From assembly GCA_964369965.1 (NCBI GenBank), contig CAYJGF010000004.1, positions 1 to 64,000 of the forward strand: a DNA stretch of 64,000 nucleotides, in the 5' to 3' direction. The notes under the pieces were generated by a model. The model was not told the origin of the DNA and searched no databases. It worked only from the letters and a program-made list of their open reading frames with translations. A program made the translations under genes and the position numbers. The stretch is from CAYJBH01 sp964369965 (GTDB lineage Bacteria; Bacillota; Clostridia; Oscillospirales; Ruminococcaceae). Shown here piece after piece: positions 24,992 to 33,180 of the stretch. Positions within the stretch are counted from its first letter, which is position 1. The number at the start of each line of letters is the position of its first letter.

Positions 24992-25654
24992 GTGGTGATT
25001 TTGATGTTGATTGACAATTTGTTTGAAAATATTAAAGGCGTGATATTCGACCTGGACGGCACACTGCTCGATTCCATGAAACACTTTGAGTCCACCTCCT
25101 TTTTGACGGTGGACAGATTTAAGATAGCCATGCCGGATCGCAAGGATTTTTATGGTCTTGCCATCCATGAGATGGCCGAGGTTATGCGCGATAAGTACGG
25201 CGCTACGGCGACGGTAAAGGAGATTGTGGACTTTATCAACTCCACCGTCGAGGATATATTTTTCAATACCGTTGAATTAAAACCGAATGTTGCGCAGTTT
25301 TTACAGGCGCTTTACAGCAGGGGCGTTTGCATGTGCATAGCGACGCTGACCGACCGTTATCTCGTCGAGGCGGCACTTAAAAGGCTGGGTGTTCGTCACT
25401 ATTTCAGCGAAATTTTCTGCTGTGGTGAGGTTGGGGTCGGCAAGACCAGCCCCAAGGTCTACGACATCGCGCTCGCCCAACTCGGCACATCTAAGCAGGA
25501 CACCTATATCTTTGAGGACTCACTCTACGCCATCGCCACCGCCAAAAAAGCAGGTTATAAGGTGGTAGGAATACAGGACGACAGTTCACAAAAGTACGAA
25601 GCACAGATTAAAGAATTGTGTGATATCTACTTTGATGAGTACCCGCTGTATTGA
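24992..25654 (+). CDS. HAD-superfamily hydrolase (phosphatase-like)
   Basis: 220 residues (208 if the ATG at 25004 is used; the GTG at 24992 sits too close to GGAAAG, so the ATG is plausible). Motif I is VIFDLDGTLLDSM with the nucleophile Asp, motif II is in CIATLTDRY, motif III Lys lies in GVGKTSPKVY, and motif IV is in YIFEDSLYAI. The cap is the small helical kind, as in beta-phosphoglucomutase or phosphoglycolate phosphatase relatives. The substrate cannot be told. The TGA stop is the first full codon of a long inverted repeat that fills the gap to the convergent symporter gene. Confidence 0.88.
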   Translation: MVILMLIDNLFENIKGVIFDLDGTLLDSMKHFESTSFLTVDRFKIAMPDRKDFYGLAIHEMAEVMRDKYGATATVKEIVDFINSTVEDIFFNTVELKPNVAQFLQALYSRGVCMCIATLTDRYLVEAALKRLGVRHYFSEIFCCGEVGVGKTSPKVYDIALAQLGTSKQDTYIFEDSLYAIATAKKAGYKVVGIQDDSSQKYEAQIKELCDIYFDEYPLY

Positions 25655-25817
25655 CTAATGACTAAGGGTTAATGCTGAAAGGCTAATCGTGCACTTTGGT
25701 CGCGGTTGTAGGGCGAGCTGCGCTCGTCCGTCGGTTATGCAGGTCGTAAAAACTACACCCGATGTGCAACAAAAAAACATTTTAGTATTTCACCATTCAC
25801 CTTTAGTCATTATTCAA
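25651..25817. repeat. Inverted-repeat element filling a convergent gene gap
   Basis: Left arm 25651-25680 and right arm 25788-25817 are 30-base inverted copies (26 of 30 match). Each starts TTGA at its outer end, and that TGA is the stop codon of the neighbouring gene on each side (HAD on plus, symporter on minus). The arm sequence TTGACTAATGACTAA has stops in all three frames. The interior holds the hairpin GGGCGAGC/GCTCGTCC (about 25712-25730) and nothing coding. Confidence 0.7.
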
Positions 25818-27205
25818 AGGTCATTAACTCGCATAAAATACCCCCTTGTCAGCCGTCGCACCTCCCCTGCGAGTAGTGTGACGGCTATTAAGTTCGGTAT
25901 CGCCATCAATCCGTTAAACACCGACGATATCTCCCACACCAGCTCCAGATGTGTAAGCGAGCCAACCACCACAAACAGGACATATACAATCCTATAGGCA
26001 CCAATACCCCTGCCACCGAACAAAAATTCAAAGCAACGCACACCGTACATACTGAACGTGAGCATGGAGGTGAATGCGAAGAGTGACACCATAATCGCAA
26101 CAAACAAGGCCGTTATCCGCTCGCCGAAAACCCCTTCAAAACCGGACATAGCAAGACCGATGCCTGCCATCTCACCGTAGGGCAGTGCGACGCCGCTCAT
26201 CAGTATGCAAAGCGCGGTGGCGGTGCAGATGACTATAGTATCGACGAAAACCTCTATGACGCCGAGAAGTCCCTGCTCCACCGCCGATCTACAGTCGTTC
26301 GAGGCGTAGGCTATCGGCGAGGTGCCGAGACCTGCCTCGTTGGAGAAAATACCGCGTGCAAAGCCGAGGCGCAGTGCGTGGGACATGCTCACCCCGACCC
26401 CTGCGCCGAGCGCGGACATAGGGTCGAACGCCGAGTGAAGTATCAACGACAGGGTGGGCAGTAGATCTTCTATATTTAAGGCGATGACCGCCCCGACACA
26501 GAGTAGATAGAGTAGCGCCATGGGCGGGACGACCCTCTCGGCGATGTACCCCACGCGTTTTGCGCCCCCTAAAAGCGCCCGACCTATGACGAGGGCGAAC
26601 AAAATCCCGACAACGAGTTTTATAACGGTGTCATAGCCGGAAATTGAGGGCGCGAGGGTGATGACCGCTGAACTTGTCACCTCGGCGACGGTGTTTATCT
26701 GTGCCATATTTCCGGTGCCGAGCACCGCGATGCATCCGAACACCGCGAACATGACGGCAAGTGGTGAAAATCTTTTCCCGAGTCCTTTTTTTATGTAGTA
26801 CATCGGACCGCCTATGCGGTTGCCGTTTGCTCTGCGCTCCCGATAGCGCACCGCGAGGACAATCTCACAATATTTTGTCGCCATGCCGATAATGCCGGCG
26901 ACCCACATCCAAAAAACCGCCCCCGGTCCCCCGAGCGCTATCGCCCCGGCCACGCCGACAATGTTCCCGATGCCGACGGTGGCACCGAGAGCGGTCGTAA
27001 AGGATTGAAAAGAGGTGAGCGAATGGCTGCGTGCATTTTTGTTTTTTTTGTTTGCGGAGCGAAATAGCAACCGTAAAGCATATCCAAATCGCCGTACCTG
27101 CACAAATCCGGTATTAAAGGTCAAGAAAACACCCACACCGATTAAAATAATCAGCATGGGAGCGCCCCATAAAAAAGCGCTAAACGCCGTTGCCACCTCC
27201 GACAT
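25814..27205 (-). CDS. Sodium:alanine (AGCS family) symporter
   Basis: 463 residues, membrane protein with about 10-11 hydrophobic helices. AGCS signatures are clear: ALGATVGIGNIVGVAGAIAL early, GGPMYYIKKGLGKRF, and GLGTSPIAYASNDCRSAVEQ in the later half. It takes up alanine or glycine with sodium. It is a single gene on the minus strand. I looked for a glycine riboswitch in the 27206-27400 leader and did not see one. The stop codon lies in the inverted-repeat arm at 25814-25817. Confidence 0.95.
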   Translation of the reverse strand: MSEVATAFSAFLWGAPMLIILIGVGVFLTFNTGFVQVRRFGYALRLLFRSANKKNKNARSHSLTSFQSFTTALGATVGIGNIVGVAGAIALGGPGAVFWMWVAGIIGMATKYCEIVLAVRYRERRANGNRIGGPMYYIKKGLGKRFSPLAVMFAVFGCIAVLGTGNMAQINTVAEVTSSAVITLAPSISGYDTVIKLVVGILFALVIGRALLGGAKRVGYIAERVVPPMALLYLLCVGAVIALNIEDLLPTLSLILHSAFDPMSALGAGVGVSMSHALRLGFARGIFSNEAGLGTSPIAYASNDCRSAVEQGLLGVIEVFVDTIVICTATALCILMSGVALPYGEMAGIGLAMSGFEGVFGERITALFVAIMVSLFAFTSMLTFSMYGVRCFEFLFGGRGIGAYRIVYVLFVVVGSLTHLELVWEISSVFNGLMAIPNLIAVTLLAGEVRRLTRGYFMRVNDL

Positions 27206-27403
27206 AAATAAAATTTGTTCCTTTCGAATACTGTTTTAAGAAAGGATATGATAAAAATGAACAAATTATTTGACGAGAGATGAAATATTACAGAAAAAAT
27301 GTTTTATTTCGGGTAGTGTAACATGTCTGTAACTTTTTCAACACAAAATAATGGCTTAAAATCAAGGTTTTTAAAAATATTTTAATTTTTTTGAAAAAAG
27401 GTA

Positions 27404-27432
27404 TTGACATTTGATTACAAAAGTGTTACAAT
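27404..27432 (+). promoter_or_regulatory. Stand-alone promoter ahead of candidate small RNA
   Basis: TTGACA (27404-27409), 17-base spacer, TACAAT (27427-27432). No coding gene follows on this strand; both flanking genes are on the minus strand. Confidence 0.75.
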
Positions 27433-27438
27433 TCAGAC

Positions 27439-27545
27439 ATAGAGAAATACAAAGTGTATTTTAGCCTCTCATACGAGTTACTGCGGTGCTTATCCTCCTC
27501 GATACGTTAGCGCGTATTGTTAAGCACCGCAGTAGTTTTTTTGTG
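27439..27545 (+). ncRNA. Candidate small RNA with CCUCCUC motif and intrinsic terminator
   Basis: From the predicted start (about 27439) the transcript would fold as AGAG/CTCT closing AAATACA/TGTATTT (27441-27469), then a 14-bp perfect stem TACTGCGGTGCTTA/TAAGCACCGCAGTA (27479-27492, 27521-27534) followed by GTTTTTTTG. Inside the big loop lie CCTCCTC (27494-27500), unpaired and complementary to Shine-Dalgarno sequences, and a small hairpin ATACG/CGTAT. At about 105 nt, with its own promoter and terminator and no open frame of note, it looks like a trans-acting small RNA. I cannot match it to a named family. Confidence 0.6.
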
Positions 27546-27580
27546 TCCAAATTTGGGTGTGAGAATTCTAATTTAGGCAC

Positions 27581-27616
27581 GGGGGGGCGCGTCTGCGAAC
27601 GAGTTCGCAGTCCCCC
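27581..27616. repeat. One-arm G-rich hairpin related to the 57.6-kb element
   Basis: GGGGGGGCGCGT (27581-27592), hairpin CTGCGAAC-ga-GTTCGCAG (27593-27610), then TCCCCC (27611-27616). The closing G/C runs and the arm CTGCGAAC/GTTCGCAG are the same as in the three-arm element at 57600-57734, with two of its three arms absent. Confidence 0.6.
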
Positions 27617-27655
27617 ACATTACCCGGAGCGAGCACCTTATATAGACAACGGAAA

Positions 27656-27690
27656 ACGACACCACCCAATATCAAGGTGGTGTCGTTTTT
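27656..27690. terminator. Terminator after rpsR (bidirectional)
   Basis: ACGACACCACC (27656-27666) pairs with GGTGGTGTCGT (27676-27686). On plus it is followed by TTTTTT; on minus by a shorter TTTT. It ends the rpsF-ssb-rpsR operon and would also stop plus-strand read-through. Confidence 0.8.
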
Positions 27691-27700
27691 TCGGTATAAA

Positions 27701-27961
27701 TTAGTCGTTGGTATAGGGCATCAGTGCAACGTGTCTTGAACGTTTGATAGCCACTGCCAGCATACGCTGGTGAGCGGCGCATGTTCCGGTCACACGACGG
27801 GGGATAATCTTGGAACGCTCGGTGATGAACTTGCGAAGACGTACCAGATCTTTATAATCTATTGATTTTGTATTGTCGGCACAAAAGGTACAAACCTTTT
27901 TGCGCGGACGACGGGAGGCGGCGCGAACTGCAGCGCTACCGCTTTCGTTGGGGTTAGCCAT
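27701..27961 (-). CDS. rpsR: 30S ribosomal protein S18
   Basis: 86 residues. It contains the S18 core: VCTFCADNTKSIDYKD, LVRLRKFITERSKIIPRR and TGTCAAHQRMLAVAIKRSRH. Four cysteines (two in CTFC, one in GTCAAH and none paired beyond) hint at a partial zinc-binding form of S18. It is the last gene of the rpsF-ssb-rpsR operon, 105 bases after ssb. S18 pairs with S6 on the ribosome platform. Confidence 0.96.
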   Translation of the reverse strand: MANPNESGSAAVRAASRRPRKKVCTFCADNTKSIDYKDLVRLRKFITERSKIIPRRVTGTCAAHQRMLAVAIKRSRHVALMPYTND

Positions 27962-28066
27962 AAGTTATTCCTTTCTACATGTTTAGTATTCCGAATTTCG
28001 CACAATCATCACCAAATCACGTGGCGATGCCGTGGGCAATATCGGAAACATATTTTTAGTTTAGTC

Positions 28067-28510
28067 TTAGAATGGTAGATCCTCGCTGTCATCAACAACG
28101 GTAAAATCATCGTTAGAGCCACTCACAAACCCACTGTCGGAGTTGCCGGTCGGTGGCAACGACGGTGCCGGATAGGACGAGCCGGAGGAGGAGCTTTTGC
28201 TCTCGGCAAAGGATATGTTGTCCGCAACCACCTCAAAAGCGTAGCGATTATTTCCCTCTTTATCGGTATAGGTACGGGTCTGAATTGAGCCGGATACACC
28301 TATCATGTTGCCCTTGCGAAAATACTTCGCAGCAAACTCAGCGGTGTTACGCCATGCAACCACGTCTATAAAATCCGCCTTGCGTTCCTCACCGTGCTTG
28401 ACATAGGCGCGGTTGACCGCAATGCGCATACGTGTGACCTGAATCCCCTGTGGGGTTTGTCTCAACTCCGGGTCGGCGACAAGTCGACCGAGCAATGCAA
28501 CCACATTCAT
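28067..28510 (-). CDS. ssb: Single-stranded DNA-binding protein
   Basis: 147 residues. An OB-fold at residues 1-105 (MNVVALLGRLVADPELRQTP, then ADFIDVVAWRNTAEFAAKYF) is followed by a flexible Ser/Gly/Pro tail and the acidic tip DDSEDLPF that recruits repair and replication proteins. It sits between rpsF and rpsR, the classic Firmicutes order. The length is slightly short, with a compact tail. Confidence 0.96.
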   Translation of the reverse strand: MNVVALLGRLVADPELRQTPQGIQVTRMRIAVNRAYVKHGEERKADFIDVVAWRNTAEFAAKYFRKGNMIGVSGSIQTRTYTDKEGNNRYAFEVVADNISFAESKSSSSGSSYPAPSLPPTGNSDSGFVSGSNDDFTVVDDSEDLPF

Positions 28511-28576
28511 CCTTTAAAACCATTCCTTTCTCTTTTTGTTTTTAAAAAAGAATTAATCCTCTATGAAAGAAGTCTA

Positions 28577-28870
28577 TTAGTCTTCTTTTGCAATTATCAT
28601 GGTGCGTAGGATACCGTCTGTGATGTGAAAAATACGGTTAAGCTCTTTCGGGAAGTCGGCGTTGCTCTCGAAGTTGCAAAGGATATAATATCCATCGTTT
28701 TGGTAGTTGATAGCATATGCGAGACGGCGTTTACCCCACTCGTCAAAGCTCTCGATAGTTGCACCGGACTCTATAACACCGCGGAGTTTCGCGATAAGAG
28801 CTTTCAGTGCCTCCTCGTCCTTGTTACAGGACAGAACCAACATTACTTCATACTTGTTCAAAATATACAT
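28577..28870 (-). CDS. rpsF: 30S ribosomal protein S6
   Basis: About 95-98 residues. The S6 fold starts NKYEVMLVLSCNKDEEAL. Two starts are possible: ATG at 28870 directly touching AAAGGA, or TTG at 28861, eight bases after AAAGGA, giving the family-typical MNKYEVML. I favour the TTG. Longer readings to 28939 run through leader hairpins and have no support. FDEWGKRRLAYAI and YYILCNFES are typical S6. It is the first gene of rpsF-ssb-rpsR. Confidence 0.93.
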   Translation of the reverse strand: MYILNKYEVMLVLSCNKDEEALKALIAKLRGVIESGATIESFDEWGKRRLAYAINYQNDGYYILCNFESNADFPKELNRIFHITDGILRTMIIAKED

Positions 28871-29050
28871 TCCTTTCTGCACAATTTTGTGCGATTTGCC
28901 TATCGGTTTTCGACAGGTTTCGATGACACGAAAGGGCACAAAACTGCAGACCTGAATGAAAAATCAGGTACGCTGTCGCCTCCTCACGGTCTAATGCGGC
29001 GAAAAATCGCCGAAGGATGCGCCATATGCATTTTTGCATATGGTTAGCCT
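28871..29050 (-). promoter_or_regulatory. Hairpin-rich 5' leader of rpsF operon
   Basis: A leader of about 180 nt on the minus strand contains CCATATGCA/TGCATATGG at its start, GGCGA/TCGCC, ACCTGA/TCAGGT, CCTGTCG/CGATAGG and GCACAA/TTGTGC next to the ribosome site. S6-S18 complexes autoregulate rpsF leaders in many bacteria; the CCTGTCG hairpin with ACCGA at its 3' side is a possible site, but I cannot match the known motif with confidence. Confidence 0.5.
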
Positions 29051-29054
29051 ATAT

Positions 29055-29083
29055 ATTATAAAACATTTTAATAAAAATGTCAA
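29055..29083 (-). promoter_or_regulatory. Promoter of rpsF-ssb-rpsR
   Basis: Minus strand TTGACA (29078-29083), 17-base spacer, TATAAT (29055-29060): full consensus. Confidence 0.85.
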
Positions 29084-29128
29084 TATATATTACCAAAAAA
29101 CTGAAATTTACGTCTAATTTACATTCCA

Positions 29129-29506
29129 CTATTTTTTAAGTTTAAGCAACAATGAGCGAAAAAAACCGTATCCGTTGGCGCGGTCGCTCGCTCGCTCCTC
29201 AATTCGCTTCCATATAAACTGGAAGTTCTCCACCGTCAACTGCTCACTCGACAGCTCCCGTATGTAAGCAGGGGGCTTGATTTCACGCGGCGGTTTGATG
29301 TCGCTCGGCCAGTGCAGTGTGCCGTCCGATGACATAGGCTGTGCAGAAAAACACTGAAATGTCAGCGTTGCCGCCTCACCATAACAGTAGGTCTCAAACT
29401 TAATCCGACCGTCACGATAAAAAATCAGTCGGTCACGGTTGGATAGATGACAGCGCTCTCGCTCATAAACGCAGGCTACCGAGCCATTTTTATGCTGAAT
29501 TTCCAT
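29129..29506 (-). CDS. Hypothetical protein, 125 residues
   Basis: Soluble, no signal peptide or membrane segment. It opens MEIQHKNGSVACVYERERC and has a beta-rich first half (RLIFYRDGRIKFETYCYGEA), a Pro/Lys-rich middle (PSDIKPPREIKPPAYI) and a basic helical end. I do not recognise it. It is followed by the rpsF promoter region and preceded by a small lipoprotein gene on the same strand, 26 bases away, so the two may be co-transcribed. Confidence 0.65.
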   Translation of the reverse strand: MEIQHKNGSVACVYERERCHLSNRDRLIFYRDGRIKFETYCYGEAATLTFQCFSAQPMSSDGTLHWPSDIKPPREIKPPAYIRELSSEQLTVENFQFIWKRIEERASDRANGYGFFRSLLLKLKK

Positions 29507-29532
29507 AAAACTCCTAATTTATAGTTCACTAA

Positions 29533-29859
29533 CTATATAAGCAGAACCGACAGTGCAATCTGCGCCTTGTCCGCACTTGAATGATATCCTATCGATACTG
29601 AGTCGCCGACCGCAATCTCGGTGTCGGGTAGCTCGGTGCCCTCGTCCATAGCAAAACAGTATTCCATGCCGTTTTCGGTGCGTATAGTCACGCTGTTGAG
29701 GGCGAGCATGGTCACCTCCCCGTCGGTGAAAAGTATCTCCTCAGCTGCTCGTGTCACCGTCGAGGAGGCACCCTCCCCCTTATTCACGGCGCAGGAAACG
29801 AACAGAAAAACCGACACGACGGCAAGCAGGGCTATTATCACACCCTTTAAAATCATCAA
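29533..29859 (-). CDS. Small lipoprotein, 108 residues
   Basis: N-terminal lipoprotein signal with lipobox FVSC (Cys at about 23). The remaining 85 residues are predicted beta strands (EEILFTDGEVTMLALNSVTI, then EYCFAMDEGTELPDTEIAVG), resembling a small OB-like or barrel domain. The family is unknown to me. It would face outward on the membrane. A 14-bp inverted repeat and a possible cre-like site lie in the gap between this gene and carB. Confidence 0.65.
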   Translation of the reverse strand: MMILKGVIIALLAVVSVFLFVSCAVNKGEGASSTVTRAAEEILFTDGEVTMLALNSVTIRTENGMEYCFAMDEGTELPDTEIAVGDSVSIGYHSSADKAQIALSVLLI

Positions 29860-29874
29860 TCAACCTCAAAACCA

Positions 29875-29919
29875 CATAATATATTGTCCGCCAAAATAAT
29901 CGGTAGACAATATATTATG
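29875..29919. repeat. 14-bp perfect inverted repeat between carB and small lipoprotein
   Basis: CATAATATATTGTC (29875-29888) and GACAATATATTATG (29906-29919), 17-nt loop. No U run follows on the minus strand. It may end the carB transcript or bind a regulator. Confidence 0.55.
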
Positions 29920-29940
29920 ATACATTTAAGGTGGCGAAAT

Positions 29941-29954
29941 AGCAAGCGTTTTCA
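29941..29954. promoter_or_regulatory. Possible cre (CcpA) site
   Basis: AGCAAGCGTTTTCA matches the palindromic consensus TGNAAACGNTTNCA at 12 of 14 places (reverse strand 13 of 14). It lies just after the carB stop and about 85 bases before the small lipoprotein. A chance match is possible. Confidence 0.3.
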
Positions 29955-29975
29955 CGCAAATTTCAAATATATTTC

Positions 29976-32900
29976 TCATTCCCCGTCAATGGTCGAGACG
30001 GTAATCGTTATATCCTCCAGCACGTTGAGCAGGACGTTGACCGTCTCGAGCGAGGTGAAGATGTTGACACCGTTTTCCACCGCGGCACGGCGGATAAGAT
30101 AGCCGTCGTTCACCGCCTCACTGTCCCCCACGTTGTCATAGGAGTTGATGACATAGGTGATAAAGCCTTTGGATATCGCCTCCGCAATCTCGTTCGAGCC
30201 GTCGCTGAACTTTTTGCGCACCCTTGTCTTAATGCCGTTTTTGCGGAGCACTTCAGAGGTGCCCCTCGTTCCCTCGATATTAAAACCGAGGTCATAAAAA
30301 CGTTTTATAAGTGGCAAGGCATTTTCCTTGTCACGATCCGCTAAGGTGACAAAGACGGTGCCAAAGTTTTGCACCTTGGTGCCGGCGGCCTGCAATGCCT
30401 TGTAGAGCGCGCGGTTGATGTTGTAGTCGTAACCTATCGCCTCACCTGTGGACTTCATTTCGGGGGAGAGTCGAGCGTCCAGTTTGTGTATTTTTGCGAA
30501 TGAAAATGTCGGTGCTTTTACATACCAACGTTTTACATTTTCGCTGATGCCGGTTTTAAAGCCCTGTTTTGCAAGGCTCTCACCCAACATAACCCTTGTT
30601 GCGATGTTTGCTATCGGCAGACCGGTCGCTTTGGAGATAAACGGCACGGTGCGAGAGGATCGCGGATTGACCTCGATAATATACACATCGTTATTATCGT
30701 CCAAAATAAACTGTATGTTATAAAGTCCTACGATGCCGATGCCGAGACCGAGTTTGACGGTGTAGTCCACAATCTTTTTGCAGACACTCTCGTCCACCGA
30801 GTAGGGTGGATAGATGCTCATGGAGTCGCCGGAGTGCACGCCGGTCTCCTCCACATGCTCCATAATGCCGGGGATAAAGACATCGACACCGTCACAGATG
30901 GCGTCCACCTCCAGCTCCTTGCCGGCGATGTAACGGTCGACTAATACCGGTTGGTCTGTGTTGACCGCGACGGCGGTTTCAAGGTAGCGTTTAAGCTCTG
31001 CTTCGCTGTGGCAGAGTTGCATGGCGCGTCCACCGAGCACGTAGGAGGGGCGCACCAAAACCGGATAACCGATGGAGTTTGCGACCTCAACACCCTTTTC
31101 GATGGTATGCACGGCGCGACCGAGCGGTTGCGGTATGCCGAGCTCCGTCATTATTTTTTCAAAGCTGTCGCGATTTTCCGCAAGGTCGATGGCGGTGTTG
31201 TCGGTGCCAATGATGTTGACCCCAAACTCGGCAAGGCCCTCGGCGAGGTTGATGGCGGTCTGACCGCCGAGTGTGACTATGACACCTTTCGGTTTTTCCA
31301 GCTCAACGATGTTCATGACATCCTCGATGGTCACCGGCTCGAAGTATAGTTTGTCGGCGGTGGTGAAGTCGGTGGAGACCGTCTCGGGATTGTTGTTGAT
31401 GATAATTGCCTCATATCCGATGTTTTTTATCGCCCAGACGGCATGCACGGTGGAATAATCAAACTCAACACCCTGTCCGATCCGAATAGGTCCGGAGCCG
31501 AGCACTAAAATCTTTTCACGGTCGGTCACGACACTCTCGTTCTCGCCGCCGTAGTTCGCATAGAAATAGGGGACATACTCCTGCTGATGTTTGCAGTTGT
31601 CGACAATGCGATATACCGGCATGATACCATGCTCTTTTCGCATCTCAAACACCTCTTTGAGCGTTTTCCCGCTCGCCTTTGCGATAAAATCATCGCCAAA
31701 GCCGAGACGCTTTGCCTCACGCAGGGTCTCGGGATCGTTGGGGTTTTGTGCTATTGTCTTTTCAAAAGCTACCATACTGCAAAGTGCCTCGACAAAGGGC
31801 AGTGCGATGGCGGTTATCTTTGCGATTTCGTCGGCACTCGCGCCCTTGCGGATAGCCTCACAGAGGGTAAATATGCGCTCATCGGTCGGGGTAGCTATAT
31901 TTTCGAGCAGCTCCTCCTTGGTCATGCGCGTATATTTTTCCTTATAGGGGTGCCTGGCCCCTGCCTCAAGCCCCTTGACCGATTTGAGCAATATCTCAAC
32001 CAAATTGGAGCCGATACTCATAACCTCACCGGTTGCCTTCATCTGTGTGGAAAGCTCACGCGACGCGTCGGTAAATTTATCAAAGGGGAAGCGTGCCATC
32101 TTCGCGACGACATAATCAATGGCAGGGGATATCGACGCCGGAATACCGCTGAGATTAATCTCATCAAGGGTGAGACCGACCGCAATCTTGGCGGTGACCC
32201 TCGCTATCGGGTAGGCGGTAGCCTTGGAGGCGAGCGCAGAGGAGCGGGAAACACGCGGATTGACCTCGATCAGATAATACTCGTTGGTGTCCGGTTTGAG
32301 TGCGAACTGTATGTTACAGCCGCCCTCTATCTTCAGTGCGCGGATAATCTTTAGCGCCGATGTTTTTAGTATGGAAAACTGCTCCTCACGCAATGTCATG
32401 CAGGGGGCAAAAACTATCGAGTCACCGGTGTGGATGCCGACCGGGTCAAAGTTCTCCATGTCGCAGATGGATATGGCGAGGTCGGTGCTGTCGCGCATGA
32501 CCTCAAACTCTATCTCCTGATAACCTTTGACACTTTTTTCTACCAAAACTTGGCTGACAGGGCTAAGTGAAAGACCGGTGTCGGTGAGGGCAACAAGCTC
32601 CCCCTCATTATAGGCAAACCCACCGCCTGTGCCGCCGAGGGTGAACGCCGGACGCACAACGACCGGATAGCCGATGCGCTGTGCCACCGCCTTTGCCTCG
32701 TCGGTGGTGTGGGCGATATCGCTTGCGATGACCGGCTCACCTATGTCGATACACAGTTGTTTGAACTGCTCGCGATCCTCCGCTTTGCCGATGGAGTCGA
32801 TGGAGGTGCCGAGGATTTCAACTCCGCACTCCTCCAGAATGCCCTTTTTGGCAAGTTGCATACAGAGATTGAGTCCGGTCTGACCGCCGATGCCGGGGAC

Positions 32901-33158
32901 TATAGCGTCGGGGCGTTCACGGCGGATAATACGCGCGACATATTCGAGGGTTAGCGGCTCCATATAGACCTTGTCCGCCATGTTGGTGTCGGTCATGATG
33001 GTCGCAGGGTTAGAGTTTATAAGCACCACGCTGTACCCCTCCTCCCGTAGGGCGATACAAGCCTGTGTGCCTGCATAGTCAAATTCCGCCGCCTGTCCTA
33101 TGACGATAGGTCCGGAGCCGATGACCATAATCTTCTCTATGTCTGTTCTTTTTGGCAT
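29976..33158 (-). CDS. carB: Carbamoyl-phosphate synthase large subunit
   Basis: 1060 residues, full length. It makes carbamoyl phosphate from ammonia, bicarbonate and two ATP, for arginine and pyrimidine synthesis. It opens MPKRTDIEKIMVIGSGPIVI. Two homologous ATP-grasp halves are present (first about 1-545, second from VLGSGPIRIGQGVEFDYSTV), and the C-terminal MGS-like allosteric domain (FNIEGTRGTSEVLRKNGI) should bind UMP or ornithine. The glutaminase subunit carA and other pyr or arg genes are not adjacent, which is unusual. Upstream lies a leader ORF with an intrinsic terminator, pointing to attenuation control. Confidence 0.96.
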   Translation of the reverse strand: MPKRTDIEKIMVIGSGPIVIGQAAEFDYAGTQACIALREEGYSVVLINSNPATIMTDTNMADKVYMEPLTLEYVARIIRRERPDAIVPGIGGQTGLNLCMQLAKKGILEECGVEILGTSIDSIGKAEDREQFKQLCIDIGEPVIASDIAHTTDEAKAVAQRIGYPVVVRPAFTLGGTGGGFAYNEGELVALTDTGLSLSPVSQVLVEKSVKGYQEIEFEVMRDSTDLAISICDMENFDPVGIHTGDSIVFAPCMTLREEQFSILKTSALKIIRALKIEGGCNIQFALKPDTNEYYLIEVNPRVSRSSALASKATAYPIARVTAKIAVGLTLDEINLSGIPASISPAIDYVVAKMARFPFDKFTDASRELSTQMKATGEVMSIGSNLVEILLKSVKGLEAGARHPYKEKYTRMTKEELLENIATPTDERIFTLCEAIRKGASADEIAKITAIALPFVEALCSMVAFEKTIAQNPNDPETLREAKRLGFGDDFIAKASGKTLKEVFEMRKEHGIMPVYRIVDNCKHQQEYVPYFYANYGGENESVVTDREKILVLGSGPIRIGQGVEFDYSTVHAVWAIKNIGYEAIIINNNPETVSTDFTTADKLYFEPVTIEDVMNIVELEKPKGVIVTLGGQTAINLAEGLAEFGVNIIGTDNTAIDLAENRDSFEKIMTELGIPQPLGRAVHTIEKGVEVANSIGYPVLVRPSYVLGGRAMQLCHSEAELKRYLETAVAVNTDQPVLVDRYIAGKELEVDAICDGVDVFIPGIMEHVEETGVHSGDSMSIYPPYSVDESVCKKIVDYTVKLGLGIGIVGLYNIQFILDDNNDVYIIEVNPRSSRTVPFISKATGLPIANIATRVMLGESLAKQGFKTGISENVKRWYVKAPTFSFAKIHKLDARLSPEMKSTGEAIGYDYNINRALYKALQAAGTKVQNFGTVFVTLADRDKENALPLIKRFYDLGFNIEGTRGTSEVLRKNGIKTRVRKKFSDGSNEIAEAISKGFITYVINSYDNVGDSEAVNDGYLIRRAAVENGVNIFTSLETVNVLLNVLEDITITVSTIDGE

Positions 33159-33180
33159 AATACTAATTCCTTTCTATAAA

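Noticed and set aside
27206..27400. Possible glycine riboswitch before the alanine symporter
   Set aside because: The tandem GGAGAG-type glycine aptamer cores are not present; the region is AT-rich with no long stems on the minus strand.
31587..32354. 255-residue open frame antisense to carB
   Set aside because: carB is intact and conserved on the other strand; codon use of the antisense frame is a by-product and no protein family is seen.
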